Below are positions 8,959 to 18,427 of a DNA stretch of 64,000 bases, one piece after another. Origin of the DNA: JACCWP01 sp963801045 (lineage in GTDB: Bacteria > Actinomycetota > Actinomycetes > Propionibacteriales > Nocardioidaceae); the NCBI GenBank assembly GCA_963801045.1, contig CAWDDC010000005.1:186001-250000 (forward strand). Reading direction: 5' to 3'. The translations under genes and the position numbers were made by a program. Position 1 is the first letter of the stretch. Every line of letters begins with the position of its first letter. The notes beneath the pieces are model-generated. The model did no database searches. It was not told where the DNA came from and worked only from the letters and a program-made list of their open reading frames with translations.

Positions 8959-10297
8959 ATGACCGACTTCTACTCCGCGACCGCGCAGGCCACGACGATC
9001 GCGTCGCCGGGCGCCACCCAGGCGGTCGACTGGGAGCGCCGGGTGGACTACGAACGGCTCCGCGGCGACCGCTTCGCGCGCGTCCAGACCGCGCTCGAGG
9101 GCTCGCACCTCGGTGCCCTGGTGCTGTTCGACATGAACAACATCCGCTACACGACGGCGACCCACATCGGGAACTGGGCGCGGGACAAGTTCTTCCGCTG
9201 CGCGCTGGTGATGCGCGGCCAGGAGCCGATCCTGTGGGACATCGGGTCAGCCGCACGCACCCACCAGCGGCACGCCGACTGGTTCGGCAGCCAGAGCTGG
9301 CAGGCCGGTCTGTCCAGCTGGCGCGGGGCCATCCCCGAGGAGGTCGGGGTGGAGGCGGGCAACGCCAGGCGGCTGGCCCGCATCCTGCGCGAGCACGGCC
9401 TCGCGGACGAGCCGGTCGGCGTCGACATCGTCGAGCTGCCGGTGCTGCGGGCGCTCGAGCGCGAGGGCCTGCGGATCGAGGACGGGCACGGGTTCATGCA
9501 GGACGTCCGGGCGATCAAGACCGCCGACGAGGTGGCGCTGCTCGACCACGCGGCAGCCCTGGTCGACGGCGCCTACGACGAGCTGTACCGCTGCCTGCGG
9601 CCCGGGAGTGCGCGAGAACGACATGGTGGCGCTGGTCAACCGCTACCTGTACGAGCGGGGCTCGGACGAGGTGGAGGCGGTCAACTCCATCTCCGGCGAG
9701 CGGTGCAGCCCGCACCCGCACGTGTTCTCCGACCGACTCATCCGGCCCGGCGACACCGCCTACTTCGACATCATCCACGCGTTCAACGGCTACCGGACCT
9801 GCTACTACCGCACCCTCAACGTGGGCAGCTGCAACAGCGCGCAACGCGGTGCGTACGCGCTGGCGCGCGAGTTCATGGACAACGCGATCGCCGAGATCCG
9901 GCCGGGTGCCACCTCGGCGGACGTCGTCGAGCACTTCCCGGCGGCGGAGGAGTTCGGCTTCGGCAGCGAGGAGGAGGCGTTCGGGCTGCAGTACTGCCAC
10001 GGCCTCGGCCTGTCGAACTGGGAGCGCCCACTGATGAGCCGCTACCACTCCTTCGAGCACCCGGTGGTGCTGGAGGAGGGCATGGTCTTCGCGATCGAGA
10101 CGTACTGGCCGACGCCCGACGGACGGGCCGCGGCGCGGATCGAGGAGGAGGTCGTGGTGACGCCGGGCGGGTGCGAGCTGCTCACCCGGTTCCCGGCCGA
10201 CCAGCTCTACGTGGCGGGCACGCAGTACTGGAACGGGGTGGACCTGCCGGGGACGCCGGTCCAGACGCCGCCCGCGGACCGCGGCGGGCTCGCGTGA
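8959..10297 (+). CDS. M24-fold (DddP / aminopeptidase P-like) enzyme, paralogue 2 (frameshifted)
   Basis: A 445-residue paralogue of the protein at 3640-4866, broken by one extra base near 9605. Shared features are VDYERLRGDRFARVQ, LVLFDMNNIRYTT, YFDIIHAFNGYRTCYYRT, CHGLGLSNWERP, FAIETYWPT and ARIEEEVVV. The cysteine in place of the second metal aspartate (codon 9800-9802) is conserved in both copies, so it is unlikely to be an error. Relative to paralogue 1 it has about 25 extra N-terminal residues and a longer C-terminal tail. ATG at 8959 follows CAGAGGAG. The stop overlaps the following dehydrogenase start, repeating the M24/dehydrogenase pairing of the leftward operon. Confidence 0.75.
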
Positions 10298-11206
10298 GCG
10301 GGGCGGACACCACCGTCGGCTGGCTCGGCACCGGCCGGATGGGCGCCGCCCTGGCGGGCCGGCTGGTCGACGCCGGCCACCCGCTGCGGGTGTGGAACCG
10401 CACCACGGCCAAGGTCGAGCCGCTGGTCGCCAGGGGTGCGGAGGCGGTCGGGTCGATCGCCGAGCTCGCCGCCTGCGACGTCGTCTTCGTCATGGTCTCC
10501 ACACCGGACGACCTGCTGGAGGTGGTGACCGGCCCGGCCGGCCTGCTGGCGGCGGAGCCGCGGCCGTCGGTGGTCGTCGACTGCTCCACGGTCTCCGCAG
10601 AGGTCTCGGCCGACGTCCGCCGGACGGCGGCCGACCTGGGCGTCGCGTTCCTCGCCGCCCCGGTCAGCGGCAACCCGCACGTGGTCGCCGAGGGCAGGGC
10701 GTGCATCGTCGCGTCCGGCCCGGCCGGCACGTTCGCCCTGCGTCCGGCCCTACCTGGAGACGATGGCGTCGGCGGTCGTCCACGCCGGCGAGGGCGAGCA
10801 GAGCCGGCTGATCAAGCTCTGCCAGAACCTCTACCTCGGCATCATGGTCCAGGCCCTGGTCGAGGTGACCAGCCTGGTCGAGAAGGGCGGCACCGACCGG
10901 GCGGCGTTCCTGGAGTTCCTCAACGGCACCGTCGTCAGCTCGGACTGGGTGCGCCGGCGCACCCCCGACCTGGTCGCCCGCGACTGGACGCCGGTGTTCA
11001 CGACCGAGATGCTCCGCAAGGACTTCGACCTCAGCCTGGGTGCGGCCCGCGCGCTCGAGGTGCCGCTGCCGCTCGGCGGGGCGGTGCACCAGCTGATCCA
11101 GTCGGCGATCGGCACCGGCGCCCGCGACCTCGACTTCCTCGCGTTGTACGAGCAGCAGGCCCGCGGTGCCGGGCTCACGGCCGCCGAGCCGGCGGGCGAG
11201 CCCTGA
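10294..11206 (+). CDS. NAD(P)-dependent beta-hydroxyacid dehydrogenase, paralogue 2 (frameshifted)
   Basis: A 303-residue paralogue of the 4878-5834 gene, with one extra base near 10750. It shows GWLGTGRMGAALAGRLVDAG, VWNRTTAKVE, VDCSTVSAEVS, PVSGNP and the catalytic-helix segment SRLIKLCQNLYLG. The GTG start is chosen because it overlaps the preceding stop (GTGA), and its stop in turn overlaps the GntR start (TGATG). Members of this family act on 3-hydroxyacids or semialdehydes. Two such enzymes, each next to an M24-fold gene, suggest two successive or parallel steps on related compounds. Confidence 0.83.
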
Positions 11207-11961
11207 TGCCGGGGCGGAGCGGCCGCGGCCGCCCGGTCGACATGAGCACGGTCCGCCCGGTCCAGCTGCCGCGGCTGGCCGACGAGGTGGCCGACAAGAT
11301 CAGGTCCTTCATCCTGGACGAGAACCTGGTCGAGGGCACCCGGCTGCCGTCCGAGCGCAGCCTCGCCGACATGCTCGGCGCCAGCCGGCCGACGGTGAGC
11401 CAGGCGCTCCGGTCGTTGACCCTGACCGGGCTGATCGAGATCCGCCGGGGCTCCGGCGCGTACGTGCTGCGGCAGCCGGACCGGTCCATCACGAACTCGC
11501 TGAGCCTGCTGTTCGAGCTCGAGCGCGACAACGTCGCGCACCTGGTCGACCTCCGGCTGTGGCTCGAGCAGCTCGGGGTGCAGGAAGCCGTGCACCACGG
11601 TGGCGAGGCGGACCTGGCCGTGGTGCGGGACTCGCTGCGGCGGCTGGCCGCCAGCGTCGGCGAGACCGCGACCTGGATCGCCGCGGACACCGTGTTCCAC
11701 GCGACCGTCGTCGGGCTGTCCGGCAACCCGTTCCTCACCGCGATCTACGAGAGCGTGCACACCGCCGTGCTCCGCTACGAGTACCAGGCCTGGGTCGAGG
11801 AGGACGTGGTCCCGCAGTGGCTGCGGCCCGAGGCCGCCGACAGCCAGCTGGCGATCCACGAGCCGATCGTGGCCGCGCTCGAGGCGGGCGACCTGGACGC
11901 CGCGGCCGCCGCGGTGGCGCACCACCACGAGGTCATGCGCCAGCACCTGGACAGCCGATGA
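11206..11961 (+). CDS. GntR-family (FadR subfamily) transcriptional regulator
   Basis: This 251-residue protein has an N-terminal winged helix (LADEVADKIRSFIL, EGTRLPSERSLADMLGASRP, TVSQALRSLTLTGLIEIRRG) and an all-helical FCD effector domain. Candidate FCD metal ligands are seen in DLRLWLEQL, ADTVFHATVVGLSGNPF and AVAHHHEVMRQHL. FCD regulators usually sense small organic acids. It is the last gene of the transketolase/M24/dehydrogenase operon and lies just upstream of the transporter operon, so it may give a second, metabolite-specific control on top of the LacI regulator. No GntR operator could be assigned with confidence. Confidence 0.88.
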   Translation: MPGRSGRGRPVDMSTVRPVQLPRLADEVADKIRSFILDENLVEGTRLPSERSLADMLGASRPTVSQALRSLTLTGLIEIRRGSGAYVLRQPDRSITNSLSLLFELERDNVAHLVDLRLWLEQLGVQEAVHHGGEADLAVVRDSLRRLAASVGETATWIAADTVFHATVVGLSGNPFLTAIYESVHTAVLRYEYQAWVEEDVVPQWLRPEAADSQLAIHEPIVAALEAGDLDAAAAAVAHHHEVMRQHLDSR

Positions 11962-11982
11962 GCCCCCGGCTGACGACCGCTC

Positions 11983-12011
11983 TTGACAGCACGTGGCGGC
12001 GGTCACAGGAT
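11983..12011 (+). promoter_or_regulatory. Promoter of the ABC importer operon
   Basis: TTGACA at 11983-11988 and CAGGAT at 12006-12011 are separated by 17 bases, a good sigma-70-type arrangement. The LacI-type operator at 12023 lies just downstream, around the expected transcription start, which fits direct repression. Confidence 0.5.
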
Positions 12012-12022
12012 GGCCCAGCGGC

Positions 12023-12036
12023 TGCAATCGTTTGCG
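12023..12036. promoter_or_regulatory. LacI-family operator, site 3
   Basis: TGCAATCGTTTGCG is the reverse complement of CGCAAACGATTGCA, almost identical to the sites at 6987 and 24622. It is located between the promoter and the ribosome-binding site of the substrate-binding-protein gene. Confidence 0.72.
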
Positions 12037-12052
12037 ACTCCCTGGAGGATCC

Positions 12053-13319
12053 ATGGCCAGCGCATCCCCGCCCCCTCTCCTCGCCGGCCGGCGAGCCCGC
12101 CGCACCGCCTGCGTGGTGCTGGCCGTCGGCGCGCTGGCGCTGTCCGCGTGCACCAAGAGCGACGACGCGTCCGGCGGGGGCAGCGACGACGACGGCCCGA
12201 TCATGATCGGCACCTCGCTGCCGCTCACCGGTGAGTTCTCCCAGCCGGGCACGGCGGCCAAGGAGGGCTACGAGGTCTGGCAGGAGCTCACCAACGCCAA
12301 CGGCGGCCTGCTCGGGCGCGACGTCGAGCTCACGATCAAGGACGACGCCTCCAACCAGAACACGATCGTCGCCGACTACAACGCGCTGATCAGCCAGGAC
12401 AACGTCGACCTGCTGCTGGGGACGTTCTCGTCGCTGCTCAACCTGCCCGCCTCCGCGGTGGCCGAGCGCAACCAGATGCTCTACGTCGAGCCGGCCGGTG
12501 GGTCGCCGGAGATCTTCACCCGCGGACTTCAAGTACCTGTTCTTCGCCCAGCAGGCCACGGCCGACAAGCAGGGCGACGTGTTCGCCACCTGGCTGTCGT
12601 CGCTGCCCGAGGACGAGCGGCCCCAGACGGCGGCCTACCCCACCCTCGACGACCCGTTCGCGCTCCCGACCTCCGAGGGCATCGAGGCGATCCTGTCCGA
12701 GAACGGCATCGAGACCGTCTACCGCGAGACCTACTCCATCGACACCAAGAACTTCGACACCATCGTCAACGCGATGAAGGCCGAGGACCCGGACATCGTG
12801 GTCAACGGCGCGCAGACCGAGGACGGCATCGGTATGGTCCGCGCGATGCTCAAGGCCGACTTCGAGCCCGACTGGCTCTACCAGACCAACGCGCCCTCGC
12901 TCGGCGACCAGTACTCCGACGCGATCGGGGTGGAGAACACCGAGGGCATCTTCTACTCGATCAGCCACTCGCCGGAGGCGGCGACTCCCGGCAACGAGGA
13001 GTTCGTCGCGAAGTACGACGAGATGTTCGGCGGCGCCCCGCCCGAGGACGCGGCCGACGCGTTCGCGGCCGGCCAGGTGCTGACCGCTGCGGTCGAGGCC
13101 GTCGGCAGCATCGACGACCAGCTGGCCCTCGCCGACTGGCTGCGGGAGAACGAGGTCGACACCATCCTCGGCCCGCTGAGCTGGAACGACGACGGCAGCC
13201 CGATCGGCGAGTTCCTCACCGGCCAGTGGCAGAACGGCGGCGTCGAGATCGTGCTGCCCGAGGAGGCCGCCACCAGCGACAAGATCGTCATGGGCTGGGA
13301 GCCCGGCGGCGGCAGCTGA
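12053..13319 (+). CDS. Branched-chain-type ABC transporter substrate-binding lipoprotein (frameshifted)
   Basis: A 421-residue solute-binding protein once one extra base near 12523 is removed. The ATG at 12053 follows a clear GGAGG. An N-terminal signal ends in a lipobox (ALSACTKS), so the protein is anchored outside the membrane. The mature part is a type I periplasmic-binding fold of the LivJ/amide-urea group: IGTSLPLTGEFSQPG, NANGGLLGRDVELTIKDD, LLLGTFSSLL. These proteins bind amino acids, amides, urea or aromatic acids, so the ligand cannot be inferred. It opens the transporter operon behind the LacI operator and is coupled to the permease by TGATG. Confidence 0.88.
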
Positions 13320-14204
13320 TGGAGCAGTTCGTCCAGAACCTGGCCCTGGGCGTCCTGCTGGGCGGTGTCTACGCCCTGGTGGCGGCCGGGTTGACGCTGA
13401 TCTTCGGCGTCATGAAGATCATCAACCTGGCCCAGGGGGCGTTCCTCGATCCTGGCCGCTTTCATCAGCTACACGCTGTGGTCGTGGGCGGGCATCGACC
13501 CGCTGCTGTCCATCCTCATCACGACACCGGTGATCTTCGCGCTCGGCTGGGTCGTCTACCACCTGGTGGTCTCGCCGATCCGTACCGCGCCGATGTCGTC
13601 GACGGTGCTGCTCACGTTCGGGCTGGCGCTGGTGCTCGAGGCCGTGATGGGCATGACCTGGGGCAACAACTCCACCGCGATCCGGCCGAGCTACGTCGAC
13701 GAGTCCTACACGATCGGTGAGCTCTTCCTGCCGAAGGCGCAGGTGTTCGGCGGCGTGATCGCGCTGGTCGTGCTGGCCGGCCTCTACCTGCTGCTCACGA
13801 AGACCTGGACCGGCCGGGCGATCCGGGCCGCGGCGGTCAACCCCACCGGCGCCCAGCTGGTCGGCATCACCATCGGCACGGTCTCGGCCCTGGTCTTCGC
13901 GATCGGCATCGCGACCGCCGGGGCGGGCGGGGCGATCGTCGGCGTGCTCTACCCGTTCCTGCCGGCCGCGCACTACCAGTGGATCGCCCGGCTGCTGGCG
14001 ATCGTCGTGCTGGGCGGCATGGGCAGCCTCGGCGGCGCCGTCCTGGCCGCGCTGGTGTTCGGGGTCGCCGAGACCATGACGCAGGCGTACGTCTCGCCCG
14101 CCTGGGCGACGGCGGTGCCGTACGCGATCGTGTTCGCGGTGCTGCTGGTGCGGCCGCAGGGGCTGCTCGGATCGAGGCTGCGCGAGGACGCGGTGGCCGC
14201 GTGA
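13319..14204 (+). CDS. Branched-chain-type ABC transporter permease, LivH-like (frameshifted)
   Basis: This 294-residue membrane protein resumes in the next frame after one extra base near 13449. It has the LivH signature start (LGVLLGGVYALVAAGLTLIF, GVMKIINLAQGAF) and the cytoplasmic loop RAAAVNPTGAQLVGI with GGMGSLGGAVLAAL near the C-terminus. About eight hydrophobic segments can be seen. It forms the channel together with the LivM part of the next gene. The ATG overlaps the binding-protein stop, and the stop is followed closely by the permease-ATPase fusion. Confidence 0.88.
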
Positions 14205-16112
14205 GCCGGCGCGACCCAGGTGGCCACCGACCCGGTGTGGGTCGGGCGGCTCCTGGCCGTGCTGGCGGGCGCAGCGCTGCTCGCGTACCCGATGCTGTCC
14301 GACGACCTCTACTACCAGAACATGATCGTGCTCTCGCTGGTGTTCGCGGTCGGGGCCAGCGGGCTGAACATCATCACCGGCATGGCCGGCTACGTGTCGC
14401 TCGGCCAGGGCGCGTTCGTCGGGCTCGGCGGCTACACCATCGGCGTGCTGGCCACCCGGGTCGAGGGTGTGTCGGCGTGGTGGTGGGTGCCGGTCGCGGC
14501 GGTGGTGAGCGGACTGGTCGCGGTCGTGCTCGGGCTGGTGGCGCTGCGCGCGAGCGGCCCGTCGTTCGTCATCATCACGGTCGCGTTCCTGTTCCTCGTC
14601 CAGGTGATCGCGGTCAACTGGGTGTCGGTCACCAACGGCACGGCCGGGCTGACGCTGCCGTTGCCGACCTGGGACTACGAGATCCTGAACTGGCCCTTCT
14701 ACTACGCGCTGTGCGTGATCCTCGCGCTGCAGCTGGTGATGAGCTGGTGGATCCAGCGCACCAAGTTCGGCATGGGCCTGGTGGCGATCCGCGAGGACGA
14801 GACCAAGGCCGCCACCGTCGGCATCAACCTGCCGGTCGAGAAGATCCTGGCGTTCGTCGCCAGCACCGTCTTCGTCGGCGCCGCGGGTGCGGTCTACGGC
14901 TACTACCTGACGTTCATCGACCCGCGCGGCATGTTCGGCATCCTGCTCAGCGTCCAGATCGTGCTGTCGGTGCTGGTCGGCGGCAAGGGCACGCTGTGGG
15001 GCCCGGTGATCGGCGCGTTCCTCATCGAGTACCTCAACGAGCTGGCCAACAACCAGCTCGGCGGCGGCAACGTCCGGCTGCTGATCTTCGGCGGGCTGCT
15101 GGTCGGGCTGGTGCTGTTCCTGCCCAAGGGGATCCTGCCGGCCATCGAGAGCCTGCTGACCTACCGGCGCACCCACGGCAAGGCGGGGCTCGTCGGCGCC
15201 CGGCTGGAGCCGGGGGGCAGCTTCCCGGTCGCCCGCGACCGGCCCACCGGCCGGGCGGTGCCGGCCGGTGCCCCGCTGCTCGAGATCACCGGCCTGTCCC
15301 GCCGGTTCGGCGGCCTGCGCGCGGTCGACGGCGCCACGCTGACCGTGCCCGAGGGCTCGATCACCGGGCTGATCGGTCCGAACGGGTCGGGCAAGACCAC
15401 CCTGTTCAACCTGATCGACGACACCCTGCGCGCCGACTCCGGCGAGATCCGGTTCGCCGGTGAACGCATCGACAGCCTGCCGTCGTGGGGGCGGGCGCAC
15501 CGCGGGCTGGGCCGCACCTTCCAGATCACCCGGCTGTTCCGCGAGATGACGGTGCTCGAGAACGTCGTCGTCCCGCAGCGGTCGTTCTCCTGGCAGCAGC
15601 TGGGCCGGATCGCGGTCAGCGGCGCCGAGGCCGAGCGGGCCCAGGAGCTGCTCGACTTCGTCGGCATGGGCGCGTTCCGCGACCAGCGGGCCGCCGCGCT
15701 GTCGTACGGGCAGCAGAAGCTGGTGGAGCTGGCGCAGATCCTGATGCTCGACCCGCGGCTGATCCTGCTGGACGAGCCCGCCGGTGGCATCAACCCGGTG
15801 CTCATCGAGCGGATGGGCGAGATGATCCGCGAGCTGAACGCCCACGGCACGACGTTCCTCATCGTCGAGCACAACATGCACTTCGTGCTCGGGCTCTGCG
15901 ACCCCGTGCACGTGCTGGCCCGCGGCCGGTGCATCAGCACCGGCACCCCCGACCAGATCCAGGCCGACCCGGCGGTGATCGACGCCTACCTCGGCGACGA
16001 CTTCACCCTCGAGGGCGCGACCCAGGCCGAGGTCGCCGCCACCGTCGAGGTCGCGACCATCGCCGAGGCGGCAGCGCCCGACCCCGACCGGCGCAACGGG
16101 AGCGTGCGCTGA
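14201..16112 (+). CDS. Branched-chain-type ABC transporter permease-ATPase fusion (LivM-LivG)
   Basis: A single open frame joins a LivM-like permease (GLNIITGMAGYVSLGQGAF, RASGPSFVIITVAFLF, IREDETKAATVGIN) to a LivG-like ATPase (Walker A GPNGSGKTT, LGRTFQITRLF, signature LSYGQQK, Walker B LILLDEPAGG, then VEHNM). A linker of about 50 residues joins them. The uninterrupted frame starts at GTG 14220. I prefer GTG 14201, which overlaps the LivH stop (GTGA); this requires one extra base near 14219 and gives 636 residues. Fusions of LivM and LivG are known but uncommon. A short basic tail extends beyond the ATPase. Confidence 0.85.
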
Positions 16113-16849
16113 TGCTGCGGCTCGACGGGGTGGTGGCCGGCTACGGCGGTGGCGACGTGCTGCAGGGCGTCGACATCGAGGTGGCGCCGCAGTCCGTCGC
16201 GTGCATCGTGGGTCCCAACGGCGCCGGCAAGTCGACCGTGCTGCGTACGGTCAGCGGACTGCTCAAGCCGCGGCTCGGCGAGGTGCTGCTCGACGGGAGG
16301 CGCATCGACACCCTCAGCCCGGCGCAGATCCTGGCCCAGGGGGTCAGCCAGGTGCCGCAGTCGGACGCGTTGTTCTCGACCCTGACGGTGCGCGAGAACG
16401 TGCTGCTCGGCGGCTACATCATCCGCCGCGACCGGGCGCTGGTGCGCCGTCGCTACGACGAGGTCAAGGCGCTGTTCCCGATCGTGGGCGACCGCGAGGC
16501 CGACCGCGCCGGCAACCTGTCCGGCGGGCAGCGCCGGATGGTGGAGTTCGCCCGCTCGCTGATGCTCGACCCGGTGCTGGTCCTGCTCGACGAGCCGTCC
16601 CTCGGCCTCGACCCGCGCGCGCTGCAGTCGGTGCACGACTCGGTGCTGCTGATGCGCGAGCACGGCAAGACGATTCTCATCGTGGAGCAGAACGTGCGGT
16701 TCGGCATGCGGCTGGCCACCGACGGGATCGTGATGGAGAGCGGGCGGGTGGTGACCCAGCGGCCGGCCCAGGAGGTCGTCGACGATCCCGAGATCGCGAG
16801 CCTCTACTTCGGCGGCACCCCCGGGACGTCGGAAGGACGAGGCACGTGA
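16112..16849 (+). CDS. Branched-chain-type ABC transporter ATPase, LivF-like
   Basis: A complete 245-residue ATPase: Walker A GPNGAGKST, Q-loop VPQSDALFSTLTV, signature LSGGQRR, Walker B VLVLLDEPSLGLDP, and H-loop-equivalent IVEQNVRF. It is the second nucleotide-binding subunit of the importer, pairing with the LivG domain of the upstream fusion. The ATG overlaps the upstream stop (TGATG). No frame interruption was seen. Confidence 0.9.
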   Translation: MLRLDGVVAGYGGGDVLQGVDIEVAPQSVACIVGPNGAGKSTVLRTVSGLLKPRLGEVLLDGRRIDTLSPAQILAQGVSQVPQSDALFSTLTVRENVLLGGYIIRRDRALVRRRYDEVKALFPIVGDREADRAGNLSGGQRRMVEFARSLMLDPVLVLLDEPSLGLDPRALQSVHDSVLLMREHGKTILIVEQNVRFGMRLATDGIVMESGRVVTQRPAQEVVDDPEIASLYFGGTPGTSEGRGT

Positions 16850-18427
16850 GCACCAGCAGCGCCGACATCGTGGTCGCGGGCGCCGGCCACAACAGCCTGA
16901 TCACCGCGTGCTACCTCGCCAAGGCCGGCCACTCCGTCCTGGTGCTCGACGCCCGCCCGATCCCCGGTGGCGGTGCCGCGACGGAGGAGATCCTGCTGCC
17001 GGGCTACCGGCTCGACTCCTGCTCGACCGGGCACACGATCATCCAGAACAACCCGCTGATCGCCGACGACGAGCTCGGGCTCGCGGCCACCTACGGCCTG
17101 CGCTACGTCGACCCCGACCCGGTCGGGCACGTCGCCTTCCCCGACGGCGCGCAGCTCACCCACTGGCTCGACGTCGACCGCACCGTCGAGGAGATCGCGC
17201 GGTTCTCCAAGCGGGACGCCGACTCCTACGTCCGGCTGCTGCGGGAGTGGGACGAGGTCAAGGCGGTCTTCGGCCGCAGCCAGCACCGCCCGATCGGCGC
17301 CGGCCCGTCGCTGGAGCAGGAGCTGTCCGAGCACCCGCGCGGCAACGTGTGGAAGCGCCGCCGGGTGCTCGGCTCGTGGGACGTGATCCGGCACGAGTTC
17401 GAGAGCCGGCACGTCCAGTCGTACCTGCTCTGGCAGGCCTACCAGACCCTGGTGCGGCCCGACTCCGCCGGCTCCGGCCTGCTCGCCTACTCCGTGGTCG
17501 CGTCCCGGCAGCGGCGCAGCTGGACCATCCCGGTCGGCGGTTCCGGCACGCTCACCGACGCGCTGGTGGCGTGCCTCGAGTCGTACGGCGGCCGCGTGCT
17601 GTGCAACCGGACCGTGCGGCGGCTGCTGGTCGAGGACGACCGGTGCGTCGGGGTGGAGACGACCGACGGCGAGCAGTACCGCGCCGGCACCGCCGTGCTG
17701 TCGAGCATCCACGTCAAGCACCTGCTGGACATGGCGCCCGCGGAGTCGTGGGACGAGGACTGGACCTACGGCGTGCAGACCTACGAGGTCGGCGCGTCCG
17801 GCCTCGCGGTCTACCTGGCCACGACCGCGCCCCCCGAGTTCGTCGTCGACGGCGAGCCGCGCTCGGCGGTGTCCGCGGGTCTCGTCGGGTGGCCCGAGGA
17901 CGTCGTCCGGCACGCCCGCGACATGGCCGACGGCGTGTGGAGCGACGAGGTGCCGTGGCTGCTGATGGCCACGCCGACGCTGGCCGACCCGTCGCGGGCG
18001 CCGGCGGGCCACCACACCGTCAAGTTCCTGCAGCCGTGCGGCTGGCGGCTGCGCGACGGCGACGACTGGGAGTCGGCCAAGGCCCGGCGGCTGGAGACGC
18101 TGCTCGAGGCCGTCCGGCGGCACTGCCCCGGCTTCACCGACGACGTGATCCTGGCGTCGTACGTGAAGGGGCCGTACGACATCGAGGCGACCAACGCGCA
18201 CATGATCCGCGGCGCCTTCCACGGCGGTGACCGCAGCATCGCCTGGTCGGGGCCGCAACGTCCGGCGCCGGGCTGGGCCTCGCACCGCACCCCGATCGCC
18301 GGGCTCTACCAGACCGGCGCCACCACGCACCCCGGCGGCTCGATCACCGGTGCGCCGGGGCGCAACGCCGCGCAGGTCATGCTCGCGCGACCTCGGCACG
18401 TCCCTCGAGGAGCTGCTGCATGGCTGA
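16846..18427 (+). CDS. FAD-dependent oxidoreductase, PYROXD2/phytoene-desaturase-like (frameshifted at C-terminus)
   Basis: A 526-residue flavoprotein after correcting one extra base near 18388. The N-terminus has the dinucleotide-binding motif VVAGAGHNSLITACYLAKAG, then DARPIPGGGAATEE; the middle carries the second FAD contact (IPVGGSGTLTDALVACLE, CNRTVRRLLV); and the C-terminus the typical GLYQTGATTHPGGSITGAPGR. This family includes carotenoid desaturases and many uncharacterised bacterial oxidoreductases, so the reaction is probably desaturation or oxidation of a C-C or C-N bond. The GTG start overlaps the LivF stop, and the corrected stop overlaps the next gene, so it belongs to the importer operon. 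Confidence 0.82.

Noticed and set aside
13422..15911. Very long open frame on the minus strand opposite the Liv transporter genes
   Set aside because: It is low-complexity, rich in His/Arg/Gly/Gln, matches no family and lies exactly opposite well-recognised genes; such antisense frames are normal in very GC-rich DNA. The same applies to long antisense frames at about 1719-3686, 26710-29685 and 40055-41905.
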